Source of the DNA: Clytia hemisphaerica
Lineage: Eukaryota; Cnidaria; Hydrozoa; Leptothecata; Clytiidae
Length of the DNA stretch: 64,000 nucleotides
NCBI GenBank assembly: GCA_902728285.1
Contig: CACVBU010001307.1
Coordinates: 1,080,787-1,144,786, forward strand
Direction: 5' to 3'
Positions within the stretch are counted from its first letter, which is position 1. Every line of letters starts with the position of its first letter. A program made the translations under genes and the position numbers. The notes under the pieces are model-generated. The model did no database searches and was not told where the DNA came from. It saw only the letters and a program-made list of their open reading frames with translations. Positions 1 to 13,300 of the stretch are shown piece by piece.

Positions 1-290
1 ACCTCAAAGCTTAATATGAGCTCAAAGTCGCCGGCCAAAAAGTTTTTTCTAGATATCCTTGATGTATGATTTTGTTTCTGAAAATTTATTTTTTGTGATC
101 ATAACATATCTTCTTGTTAATGAAAGACTTTATTTATATCATTCTCTTGAGTGTTTCTTCAAATAAAATCACAGGCTTCTTATATTTAAAAGAATCATGA
201 TTATAACAAACTTTGAAGTGCAGAAGCTTAAAACATCACTTGAAGTATATTGCTATCTTTTATAGTCTACACAATAGACAGGCCATATTT

Positions 291-440
291 TAGAAAGGCA
301 GGGCAGTGTCCGTTGGTGGCCAAAAAGGGCACTTTTTCTTGTGTTTTTCTGCTAAAAAGGCTGTTTTACCAAAATTTTAGAGATTTTAGGAGAGGCAGCG
401 TCCGATGACCGGATGCTAAAAGGGCATGAAAAATGGCCTG
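291..440 (+). repeat. Dispersed repeat, inverse copy at 47871-48020
   Basis: GGCAGGGCAGTGTCCGTTGG to AGCGTCCGATGACCGG recurs inverted in RPS10 intron 1 with about 80% agreement. Confidence 0.65.
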
Positions 441-2019
441 ATAGACAGCTCCAAGCTTTTAGGCCTTACTCCTTTTACGCTTGAAACGAAGGAAGATATG
501 ACGTAGCCTATATCTTTTACAGTAGTGTAATATTTTCTCATTCACTCTCTTTGTTTTTTAAACATGCCTAACGTCTGCTAGCATATTCATTTTATAAGCA
601 CTTAACTTGATAATAAGGGTTTTTTTTTCAATGATGTACTTTTAAATATATAATGTGCTTATGAAAAAACGCTTTTTCAGTACTTAAAACTGTCTGCTTT
701 TTCAAAATTTTCTTGCCCTTCGGCCCAACCATGGTGGGCCCTCAGGTGACTCTCACATAGCTGCATCACTAAAATAGTACCAGACCTCTCACCTTCAGTC
801 TCCTACCTTCCTAAAATTTACTGAAAACCCTGAATGCATAAGGTGGCAATCACAAATATCTTCATTTCGTGTCCTCGTTGGATCTAAAAAGTGAGTCGGT
901 CGGTAGGTCGGTAGTAAAAATTTTCAGGTTTTCTTAAAATTGGTCTAGTGAGGCGGTAAAAGGTAAAACGGCGTTAACTGAGGCGGCGGGAGGCCCAATC
1001 GCGTGTATGTTTTGCGTGGTTTCAGATTATGAAGTTTAAACACTGCGCACGTGTAATGATAAACAAAGTTAAAATGCTGCGAATGCGCTAGAAATCGCTC
1101 ACAAAAATCAGTAATATTAAAATTTTTGAGCAAAGGAAACGTCATCAAAACAAAAAGTCTGACGAATTTGCCGACTCTCCGACTCTCTTCAGTATAAACA
1201 TTCCATTCAGACGGATTTCCCCAGAGACATGATGTTTACTTTTCGAATCCGAACGAAAGAGAAAACATTCGAATCATAACAACAAAGGAATTTCCCTCAG
1301 CATAAATGATAATACTTTCAACAAAACAAATATACCATACACGAAAATATCTCCTCCGTATATTACTTTTCTAACTCAGAGATCTTTTCGAACAACTGCT
1401 AATAAATTTTAACAGGTTTTCCTTCTTACAAAGCACTAACCATGTGAACGTTTTTTGTTAGATAAGCCAATATAAATTAAACAGCTTTATGCGAAAGCTA
1501 GATCAAAGAAAATAGACTTCGAATCTTTTTACAATCGAATGTTTATGTGTTTACCTTTTTTTTGAGAGGGGGAAACCCTTCTGATCTGTTGGATCTTCTT
1601 ATTATTTATGCTGACGGAAAACCCTTTGTTGTTATGATTCGAATGTTTTCTCTTTCGTTCGAATTCGAAAAGTAAATATCATGTTTGGGGAAATCCCTCC
1701 GGAATCCCTCTATAAATTGGAATGTTTACTTAACTTACTTAAGAAAGAGGTTTTCGCGGCTTTAGCCTCTACAAAGGAGAGTTTTAGAAAATATAAAATC
1801 GTTCTGTAAATTACACAATACTATTATGCATTATGTACCCGTCGATATTTGTTTTGTTGAAAGTATTATCTTTCAAATTCTCCTTATTATAGCCTCTAAA
1901 ATTGACATTATTCAAATATTGTGCATTATACAATATGCATTATGTTTTATGCGTTTTGGACCTGCCGATTAAAAATACACAATTTCTCTTTCAATTTTAC
2001 AGTAAGTGAAAATACAGAC
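441..2019. other. No gene seen
   Basis: AT-rich sequence. A stretch at 1200-1320 (GAATCCGAACGAAAGAG, CATTCGAATCATAACAA) is inverted at 1610-1700, suggesting another fold-back repeat of about 500 bp. No exon-like coding on either strand. Confidence 0.5.
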
Positions 2020-2200
2020 CAGATGTGCAACATTCCCATGTTTCGACCAATCGTCCCAAGTTAGAGCAGTTGACAGTAAGTCTTGAGTCTAGCGTTAAAA
2101 TTCTACCCTTCCAACATAATTAGAGCGCTTCCAAATCGTTTGTGGTTACAAGATTTCGTGGGAATTCCCCTTTTTTCTCAAATATTACGACCATGATTGC
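2020..2200 (+). repeat. Dispersed repeat, relatives at 38325-38465 and 55785-55870
   Basis: CAGTAAGTGAAAATACAGAC and AGAGCGCTTCCAAATCGTTT lie in one block here. The second half recurs at 38.3 kb and the first half at 55.8 kb. Confidence 0.65.
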
Positions 2201-2642
2201 ACTCCATTCATCAGCATTCATGACCATGTCAACGCACTGGACTTTACGAACACCGGACACGCAAAGTCCGGTGCTGGATGAGGATACTTTTTAACACCAG
2301 ACAATGATCAGTTTTTCAACACAGTCTTGGTGTGTCCGGTCCGCATTATTTTTTAAACAAACTTTGTTTTGTCTGGTCTCCAGAAGTTCGAAAAATTAAC
2401 ACCGGAACTAGCACTGGACAAAGGGTTTTCGGTTTGGCTGAGGGATCCTTTTTGGTACTGGACAAAAACACACTACCAGACTGTCCCATTGCGTGTCAGC
2501 AGGGTCGTTTCCTCAAATAGTGATTTTCATAAATAGTAGAAGATTTAAAATAGATATTTGAACCAACTGCCAGTTGAGTAATTGGGCATAACACAGTCCA
2601 GGTTTAAGAGCCAATTTCTGTAAGAAGAATGGGGCAAAATTT

Positions 2643-3670
2643 AAGAGCCATTTTCTGTAAGAACCAGGCAGGTGGTGATAGTAGAAAAATTTAAATTCCT
2701 CCATTTTTGGACATTTGGTAGACAATAGTGAAAAACTCAGAATCCAAAAATTTCAGGCCCCCAAAATCCATAATGGCAGATTTACAGCCAATCAAAAATT
2801 TAACTTTTTTGGCCGTTTTCTTTGTTACAACTTTAAGAGCCATTTTTTCAACTTGCAACTAAGATCACATGGGTTTTTATTAATTTTCTTGAAGTACCCA
2901 ATTAGTGCTTCCAAAAAAACTAAAAAAACCCATGTGACCTTAAACGCAAATTCCATAATGGCGGCTTAAAAACGCTCCAAAATCTATTTTCAGCCATCTT
3001 TAAGGTACCATTGCTCAGCCCAGGACTTTTTTGGGCTAAATTTTTTTGCTGAAATGTGTTAAACAACTTTATGACAGCAGATTTAAGCAATTTTGAAATT
3101 TTTTCTTTAAGTAGACTGGGCTTTAGCCGCCCTGAAAGGCGGCTCCAAACTCAAAAAGTAGCAAATCCGGCTCAAATTTTTCAGAGTTGCGACTAATTTC
3201 GGCAAAACCAAAAATTGGATCTGATAGCCTAGACTATGTATTTTCAGAAAGTGAAACAAAACCCATGTGATCTATAAGCATGAAAGAGAAAAAAAGGATC
3301 AAAATTTTTCTTAAGTCTGATAAAAAGTATGTCTTTTAGGCCTGTTTTCAAGCTGGAAAAACCGTTTTTCAGCTTGGAAAATCAACTTTTTTCAAATATG
3401 TTATCAATATTTCCAAAATAGACCTAGTATTCATCCCAAACAATTCATTTGAGTTGAATATATCCAAGATTCCATGATTTTTGTAATTGGCCAACAAAAG
3501 TTAAATTTTTGATTGGCTGTAAATCTGCCATTATGGATTTTGGGGACCTGAAATTTTTGGATTCTGAGTTTTTCACTATTGTCTACCAAATATCCAAAAA
3601 TGGAGGAATTTAAATTTTTCTACTATCAAAATTGTCCAAAACTGCCTGGTTCTTACAGAAAATGGCTCTT
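2643..3670. mobile_element. Fold-back element with about 170-bp inverted arms
   Basis: The left arm 2643-2812 starts AAGAGCCATTTTCTGTAAGA. The right arm 3495-3670 is its inverse with about 90% agreement by eye. The interior repeats an AGATCACATGGGTTTT-like word in both directions. The words AAGAGCCATTTTCTGTAA and AAACCCATGTG recur at 53.2-53.9 kb. Confidence 0.7.
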
Positions 3671-5564
3671 GATCGTAAAAAAAATTTTATGATCTCCATC
3701 TTTGGATATTTTTTCTCCAAGGTGAAAAAATGAGAAATTCAAAAGGACAAGTCTCAAAAATTCATAATGGCAGATATATTTTATTCTATCAAAAATTAGC
3801 TGAAATAGCAATTTCTAACCACAATAACTTTGCGTGCCCTAAAGATCACATGGATTTTTTTCATATATTGAAACTATACCAAAAATACTACCGAAATCCA
3901 AAAAAAAAAGTTTTTGACCATAAGTAAGGGCGCGCGCAGCTATGGTAGCCCAAAAATGCAAACTTTTCAATTTTCAGTGTATATACTTTGAGCTCATTTT
4001 GCAGTCCATCCAGAGGAGATTTTCAAAGGAAATTGAATAAGAATAAAAAAACACCATTTGGACTGTCTAAAAATCTAATTTTCTAAGTCTGAAATTTCTC
4101 ATTATAGTGCCATTATGGTTCAAATGCGGTAATAATTTCAAAAAGTAGCAACTTTGAGCTGCACCTGCCGCCTGTGCCCCAAAATCTGGAAAATTTTACT
4201 TTGATGGTCTGATAGTCCACCAAGTTGACTTTCAAAACAAACAAACAGAACCTTGTGATCTCTTAAACCACCATGGAAAAAAATTACATTGAAAAAATTC
4301 TTTTTCATGTCCGAAAACGTCACTTTTTTGCTATTTTGACAAGCTTTGCAGCCTTTTGGCAGTAGTTTTGAAACATGAAATTTTACAATCTTTTCATATG
4401 TTACTTGAACTATTATCCTAAAGACTCAAAATAGTGATTTAAAACACTTTTTATCACATAAAAAAGGCTAAAATTTTCATAAGAAAATTCTAGGTAAATT
4501 TGGTGAATTTGGGTAATGTTAGGAGCAAAATCAAGATGGCTAATCTCTTTGCAGCAACAACAGATTTTTTTGAAACTTTGAGTATGGGTTCTTTAGTAGG
4601 TCTTTTTTATAGCCTCAAAAAATCTCAATGGGTTTTTAAAGTCTCCTAAAGATTATGGCCGATTGAAAATTTGCTTATCTTTGTTGTTTTTTCCCTCTTA
4701 AAATGCTAAATCAGGTCCACTAAAGGGCTCTAAAGGATAATTTATGTCAAAATATTGATTCCCTAACCAACTAATCATTGGCATTAAGGGAACAACTGCA
4801 GAAAATGTTTGGTCATTTCCATCAACAGATGACATTTTATGATGATTTATTTATTTTTACATATATATTACGTACATCTGGCCTTTCCTATCATTCCAGG
4901 GCCTATATTTTCAGAAAAAGCCTCAACCTTTCATGATTTGGCAATGACTCCTCTCAAATATAAGTAGGTAACTTCAACTAAATTGGTTTAACAGTACTTG
5001 AATCCTACTCAAAAGCTTTTTAGACCCTTTTGGAAATCCTACTTTGACAATAATTTGCGTTTTTCTGCAAAATTTCTTAAGTCTGAGATACGTATAGTAT
5101 GCACATCTTATAATTTTCGATTTTTTGAAAAAGTTCTAGAAATGCAAATAAAAGGATAATAAAAATTGAATACTATCCACTGATGATCCGCAGCAGCATT
5201 TTAAAGCTATATAATCACTTATCGGTACTCTTCGCTTGAGAAAATGATTAACACAATTTAAGTTTTTTCACCCTTGAAGGAGCTTGCAGGCGTTCTGTGT
5301 TCAGTTGAAGTTCAGCATTATTTTTGAAAAATTAATTTATGAAAAATACATTCTTCTCTTTTTTTACTTGTCTTTTTCCTGTGCTTTTTACTTCACATAA
5401 TTTTATAAAAATTTTTCTTCAAAGGAAGAGTGGAGAATATTTATATTTCTTTTCTATATAGATAAATAATACACTTTGTTCATATGTCTGTTGAGGGAAA
5501 AAGAGCTGCGTAAACCTTATTTTAAAATGTTTCTTATCTTTGATCATCTTTGTGTCTTTTCTCA
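3671..5564. other. No gene seen
   Basis: Continues the low-complexity, AAAATTT-rich sequence of the preceding fold-back region, with more ATCACATGG words. No supported exons. Confidence 0.5.
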
Positions 5565-6100
5565 ACTTCAGTTGAGCTACAATCTGACAATGTCTGTGTG
5601 TCTGTCTGTGTGTCTGTCTGTCTGTCACAAAAACTTTAGGGTAGCCTGGAGACTTCAAAAATGCTTGGATTTGGCTGAAATTTGGCACACTTGTTCCTTG
5701 GGTGAATATCTGGGGATATTTTTTTCTTTTTTCAAAAATTTTGTTTTTTGGGGCCTGGGGAAGAGTTTTTTGCCAAAACGAGGCTAAAACTTTAGAGCAG
5801 CCTACAGGCCTCAAAAATGGTCGGATTTGGCTGAAATTTGGCACACTTGTTCATTGGGTGAATATATGAGGGCGTTTCTTTCATTTTTCAAAAATTTTGA
5901 TTTTTGGGGCCTGGGAACAAGTTTTTCGCCAAAACGAGGCTAAAACTTTGGGGCAGCCTGGAGACTTCAAAAATTGTTCGATTTGGCTGAAATTTTGCAC
6001 ACTTGTTCATTGGGTGAATATCTGGGGCTCTACAATTGGGCCTATGAATAGTTTGAAGGCACTGAAGTTGAGCCCAGTGCATTGCGCACGTTCGACTATT
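5565..6100 (+). repeat. Same satellite-like element, multi-unit copy, forward orientation
   Basis: Starts CAACTTCAGTTGAGCTACAA, then a (TGTC)n run. About two and a half 150-bp units follow (GGCCTGGGGAAGAG, AAAACGAGGCTAAAACTTT). It ends with CTACAATTGGGCCTATGAA and TGCGCACGTTCGACTATT. Open frames here are repeat artefacts. Confidence 0.82.
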
Positions 6101-7323
6101 TCTTATAGCAGTGTCCTCTGCATGTCTTTATGACCCTATAAACTGCAAAAAAAATATTCAACAGGCTGTCTAAGATTTAATGGGATGTGCAGGGATGTGT
6201 ATAATAATATATTTGCATAAATTTACTGTTGTAAACAAAAAAGAGGGGAGATTGTTCCAACTTTCATCATCAGGTAGGTCCGTTCAGCATTCTAGCTTGT
6301 TATTATATAGATTTTGCAGTAAAACTGTAGCATATCAGTACTGAGTGAGCAAAGGCGTGACTTGATTTGTAACATTTTCATCATGGAAATTTCTTTAGAT
6401 CTTTTAATATTCTATTTTTGCGTTTTAAATAAAAAGTTCTATTGAATTGTCAGCTTCTGAAGTTTTTTATAATGGAATTTAGTGGCAATCCTGTACAAAA
6501 GTAGATGACTGTGTGCAGTCTGGGAGCGGTTGGTCTTGATTGACCCTGTCAAATATTATATTTGGGGTCTCATTCAAAACCAGTTTTTGCCAAGTTGATA
6601 AAGCTTTGGAAAAATTTTCTATAGAGCAGTGAAAGGAGTTACATCAGTGCAAAACATTGGTTGCTAGCAAAACAAGAAAGTGACTTCACAACCACCACTT
6701 GATACCAATGGGCACCATACTGGTGTGCTCTAACTGTCATGTTGTTTTTGTGTGTGTTTTTAAGGAAGCACTTTGCTACATGATACTTTCTGTTTCCTCA
6801 TTAAATGCTGATAATTATACTTTCTTTGTTTTCTAGCAAACAAACGGGCTAAAGACATTTTATTATGTTGTAATACTAGATTATAAAAGTCACTTCTTTA
6901 TACCATAAGACTATAATGGCATGTTTTGTGTTTATTTATTCTAACGAGTGAGTCTATTAGTTTAGTTCAGTTTCCTCATGCGATTGGAGATCTCTCGATA
7001 AAGGCCAAAGTTCACATGTCACGTGCTAGTAATGAATGGTCTTTAGTTAGGCTTTTCTGGATGGTAGAATATAAAGTTTTACAATTATGATTAGTTTGAG
7101 GAACCTTAACTTGGCTCCGAGTCTGGAGTTCCTTATTCTTCCAGAGAGTTTCAGCCTCAAAGTTCCTCATCGAGTTCCTTAGCTGCTAGGTTAGGATTTG
7201 CTAAGTATGTAACTTCTGCATATAAGTATTACTTCTTTAGTGTAACTTAAATAGCACCGAGTTGCTTCTATGTATATACATAACTATGTTTTTGTACATT
7301 TAGAATAAAAAGAATATATAAAC

Positions 7324-10300
7324 ATGAAAGAAGAAAAGGGTACTGTTGGAAGTCGACAAAGCATTCACCACAAAAATGGAGGACATTCGAATGGTACTAA
7401 TGATGAACCTGTATCATTCTTTTGGTAAGATTTTATTTCAAGTTTCTTTTTTGTGTAATTCATCATGAAAACACATACAAAAACAAGAGAGTCCCTGATA
7501 ATATTCTAATATATGGGGCTGGAGTTAGGCTCGTAGAAATCAGTTTTATTGGCATATCACAGAGTTCCTAATTGGGGAAAGTCTTGATTTATCCTAGGGG
7601 AGGAGGAATATTGGTAGTGGAAAACTTCAGTCGCTATCCCAGGTCACCTATCATTATACCCCTCATAGCCCAACTAAACTAAAGGAACATTCTAAATGGA
7701 TATCCGACAATCCCTTTGTGCTTCACCATGTTCTTTAACCATTTTGATAGAATATGTACTGTATTATATATTGTAGTGTGCATCTTATATAAATATGGAG
7801 CATTTTTATCAATGTTTTTGTTCAATTTTTAGGAAATCACACACAATTAGTGTTTTGACAACTCTTCTTTTGTTGTTATGTTATTTGACGTTCTTGGAAG
7901 ATCAGTCAGAGCATTCTTCAGAATACAATGCTAAAAGGTATAATGATTATAACAAGTTGAAAGGTTTTCATTTTTTTCTAATAACTACCCCTTGAGAAAA
8001 GAATCAGTTTATGGGCCATACCAAATGGTGCATCGGTTGTGGTGCTCCTAGATTTATGCTAATGGTATCAAGCTAAAATGGGCGTACCGTAACATACTTC
8101 TTCCTCTGAATTGACCTTTATATGATTTTAACCGTCATGTTTGGTTGTTTTCCATATTAGGAACGATTATCAAAATTCGGGACATAAACTAAATTAAAGT
8201 TTGTAAACTGAAAATTCAGTGGCCAATATAGCAATCCTGCTACGCTCAAAAGGCAGTTTTAGTGTCTGTCGTCATGGTACTATAGATGTCAATTTTTTTT
8301 CATTTAGATGTTCTTTCAGTATGTCTGATTTTCATGTTTTTATTTCAGAGGCGTGTTGGCATGTATCATGGTATTTTTAGCGTTTGGTGTCACACAAGCA
8401 AAAGATGGTCCCTTTCTACGACCACATCCTGGTAAGCCTTTTCCTTCCTGCTTTTGAAAGTATTTTTTTTGTTTTTCTAAGGAAAAGATATATTATTTGA
8501 TGTAATTTGAGATTGTTTGATGTGATTTTTAACACTTTTTGTAAGATTAGGATATCCAACTTATTAAAAAAGTTCATTTCCTGAAGATAAGATATAGCTC
8601 TCTTTTACTAGAAACCATTGAAATAGTTTGGTCTACCCAAAGTTATGTCGAAACTTCCAAATTTTTAGAAGAGCAGAAACAGTAATAAGAAGTTAAACAA
8701 AAAATTCTTATTCTCTTTACAAATTGTCCTTTTGTTCTTAGTGTTATGGCGATTCATCTTATGTTGTAGTGTGATTTACGAATTGTGTCTCATTTTCCTG
8801 CTCTTTCAGGTAAGCCCGAAATGTTTTGAAAATCTATCATTTTGAAAGGAAGGAACGTTATTAGAAGTATATGTTTTTTGTAATTTTACAATTTCGGCCC
8901 TCAGATAGCAGTGCAAAATTTTATTTTGAACAAAAAAAGACGATATTTTGTTGGCCGATATATAAATTCTTTTCAGCTTTCAATTCAACCAAAATGTACA
9001 TAAATTCCGTTAGTGTCGAACGTCAACACATTTTAGATCGTTATCCCGAATGTCCTTGACCGGCGAATCGTGTTTTCGTGTTTTTTGACAAAACATATTT
9101 CGCCGTAAGTTCTCCTGAAAAAAGTAGATACCTCTGTAAATACTTTTATTGCGAACAATTATTTTTTCAAGTTTAAATCAACCATTCCATAAAGTTATAA
9201 GAATAACAACAAGTTTTAATTTATTTTCAGCAAAAGCTTTTCGGTAAAACCATACTTTCTAAAACATTGGTTTTACACTTTTTAAAACACTGGTTTTACC
9301 AAAAAGCTTTTGCTGAAAATAACATAAAACTTGTTGTTTTTATTATGAAATTATTTTTTTGTCTTCTAACGTAGACGGCAAAAGATGCACGCCGTTGGAT
9401 GTCTCATTTCGACCCCAAACTTGGTGTCCAACTCCCCGAACACGATTATGGTGGTAGTTGCTTGCTTTATGATGAAAACAACACTGAAAATCCATGGCAT
9501 AATTTCTGGGTAACGACATAATGTTTCTATTGAATGCAAAGTCCTTTCTTCCATACTGTAGTAGTATAGGTTGGTAAAAAATATGGATAACTTTATATGC
9601 TTTGTTTTGAACGTATTTTTCTATTGATCATCATCATCACCCTTCGACCTAGGTCCGAATGGTCCGTTTCAAAATATCAAGAAATCCTCTATTGATAATC
9701 ATGTCTAATGATACTGTTTCAAATGAGAGAAGGTTTTTTGTGCTCAGTAGGACCTACCACTGTTAGACGAAGAATTTCATGCCACTGGTTGTTTCTAAGC
9801 TTTACTTTATGTTTTATACGTATGTAACAATTAATCACAGGATAAAATAGACGGCTTTGTACCAGCACATTTGTTCGGATGGTGGATTAAAACGTTGATT
9901 TTACGTGACTACTGGTTGACCTTCTTGCTGAGTATTTTATTCGAGATCTTGGAATATTCATTACAACATCAATTACCAAACTTCTCAGAATGTTGGTGGG
10001 ACCATGTAAGTTATAAAGTTTATAAAGTTACACGTTTTAAAGATAAGAACACAAGGCTATGTAGTTAGGTATGTTCGTAACAGGCCGAACTGGAAATATA
10101 AGAAAGTCAATGTCAATATGTTTACTAGCTAGCGTCAATACCTAATGGACATCAAATACCTATTTCGAGAAAAAATTATAATCTAAAAGAACGAAGTACT
10201 ACGGAGTAAAGCAAATAATACACAAAGTCCGGTCTAAAATGACATTTGCTTCATTACGAAATTAAAATACGAAACAAATTTCACAAAAAAAACTGAATTC

Positions 10301-13300
10301 CGACTAACTTGTTATGTTTCCTGTTGCACTCTCTTTATGAACACCGGATCATTTGTGAGACCTGAATTTCATTTTGTAAGGTTTAAAGAAAACAAAAATG
10401 TGATGATTTAATACTTTATTTTCAGTGGATATTGGATTTCATAATTTGCAATGGTGGTGGAATACTTTTGGGAATGTTCACTTTACAGCATCTAGAAATG
10501 AAGGTTTGAAATTCTGTTATTTTTGTGGCAATTAAAATGTGTCGAAACGTGTTCAGAATTTCGTACAGGACACCCAAAAACATTTTTACTCTGAACCTGG
10601 AATTTTAAACCAATTTCGAACGACTGACGATTACTTCAAGAATGTTGAACCCCTTTGAACCCCTGGATATCCAGCCCATTTGATGTGTGCGCACCCCTTG
10701 GGTGTCGGATATTTTCAACACTTCCATACAGTTTTTTTTTTCTAGAGATTTTTTAGAATAATTATGAATTCGTATTTTCACTCTTGTTTCTTCCAGAAAT
10801 ACCATTGGAGAAGTTTATGGAGTATTCCAACCTACTCTGGCAAGTTCTATCGTTTTATGGGCCAGTTTACACCGTACAGTTGGCGAAAATTCTCTTGGTG
10901 TGCAACATACTCTTTGAAAAGATGGTTAGCCGTTTTAGGGCTCATCGTCATGGTTAGTTTATCAAATTTCACTTTTAAAGTTAACTAAACAATAGCTAAC
11001 AAAACTGAAAGCACGATCGCACTGAATTTCCTATTCATGATATGCGCCATTGCAATGTCTTCCACGGACCCAACAGCTGATTGGTTGAAAGTGACGTATT
11101 GACTGATTTTACGTCACTTACAACCAGCTGTTGGGTCCATGATGTAAAATCAGAAGACGTTGCAATGGAGCATATCATGAATTATCTTTGAGTGATACCA
11201 AGTAAATAATTACTTTGACAATTAATCATAGGTTACTTCTTTGTCTTGACTTTAAGTACGAGGCGTAAAACTTTTCGTTGGTTAGCCGGTATACACGTTT
11301 TTTTGTTTTTTTCAAGAAACATTCTTTTAAGAAACATGAGGCTCAGAGTGCCTAAAAACTAAGAAACATCTAAGAAACATGCTGAGGCTGAGAATGAGAA
11401 ATTACATTTTTTAATTCGGATTTTTTAAGAACCTTCCAATCAAAACAAATGTTTTTTTTCTTTGCATGAAAAATAGGCTGATTTTGTCAAAATGTTTAGA
11501 AACATATAAGAAACATTTAAGGCTCAAAAGGCTGATTTCTTAAGAAATATCGAGGCTGCTTGGTAAAACTAGTTTCTTTAAAAAAAACGTGTATTGCAAA
11601 AAGCTTCAACTATAGTTTAAAGAAGTAGGAAAAGTGCGTTTTAATATAATATTCTTCTTTACTTTTTTTTACCAGTTTTCACTATGCGAGTTGAACGTGT
11701 TTTACTTGAAGACAGCTCTGTGGATTCCACCGGAACATTACACCGTACTCGGCCGCTTGCTGTTTGTCTCCTTCCTAGGATTGGTATCCATACGTGAATG
11801 TTATGATTATCTTAACGACAGGTAAGGTGTTCCTTGTATACACCAATTTGACAGTCCATTTTCCCCAATCTTACCCAGGCCTAAGAATTTACTTCAAGCC
11901 GTTTTTACAGATACTTCGTTCGTTCGTTCGTTCGTTCGTTCGTCTGTTACCAGCTTTTCTCGGGATCGGCCCATTAGTTTTTCCTGACTTTTTGCATAGT
12001 GATGCAAAACGACAGGACAGTACCCAAAAAATGACGGAGTCCAATTTGCGAGAAAAAAAGTTTTCCGGTCGAAAATGCCGGGAGTATGCCGGAAAAACTG
12101 GTTATTTGGCATTTTCTCGAGATTTCATCATTAGATTTTTCGGATTTTTTGCACAAAGATGCGTATCAGCAATGCTCAAAATGTGGCCGAATCCGATTTT
12201 TGAGAAAAAAATTTTCAGGCTGAAAATGCCGCCTTTTTTGCAGATTTTCAATGGACATTTTCTTATATGATAAAAAGCGTGTATTAAAAAATAAGAATTC
12301 TTTTAAGCAAAACGTTAGTTCCAGATAGTGCGATTTGTTTTTTATCTTTTTCAAAAATATATTGAAGACTATAGTGAAATGAATACATTAGTTATAAGAT
12401 TTTTATTTAGTTAGTAGTTGGCGCAGGGCTTTAAAATTTGTTTAGTTTCAACTAACAAATTCAACGAAAAACTCTCAGAGTTCCCCGAATCGTATTATCG
12501 TTATTATCAAAATAGCACTGTTGAATGTTTCCTGCAGGTAAAACAACATGCTTAAACATCTGTTGAAATATTACTGAAGATTTAAGTCAACAGAATGTTT
12601 GGTCAGAAAATGAAAAAAAAAATGAAAAACTGTGCAACGAAGAAGAATCTATCACTAAATATGGCACACGATTTTAAATATGAGCTGATAAATTTTACCC
12701 ACTGTCGAATGTTCTTTTATAATCCCCTTAATTTCAGTGTTGGATGCTTTTAAAGTTGCCCTTTTATCTTCGGGTTATAAAAAAAAGTCATTTAGTAAGC
12801 AAAAATGACAAGACTCGTGTTTTTTCTGATAACTCTTCTTTTGACTGAGCCTCCTGTTCTTATAAAAAGAAACGTGCTATTGATTTTGCTCTCCGTCACC
12901 TTAACTCTCTACTCGTACCTATAAATATGCCAAACGATGTCAGGGATGATCGAAAGCAGTAAAAAATGGCGACTTTACATCTACTTGTTTTACTGGCCAT
13001 GGTGCATGGTTCTTATCTACAAAATGTGACGAGGAATGATATCGATAATCTAAAGTCACAGATACCTTAAAGGAAGAAATTTTGGCGGGAATTTAATTTG
13101 GCGGATGGCCAAAAAAGTTTTTTCAGAGGGAATTTAATTTGGCGGATGCCCGGATGGACGAAAAAACTAAATTTGGCGGGAATTTAATTTGGCGGTCGCT
13201 TAAAAATTTAACCTTAAGATGGCGTCAAAACAGCGAAAAAATAGCAAAAACACCTTAAAAGAGATCATATTTTCAAAATGTTTAATTTGGCGGGAATTTA

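Noticed and set aside
5419..5844. 141-codon minus-strand open frame
   Set aside because: Lies across the (TGTC)n leader and satellite units; same text as other repeat copies.
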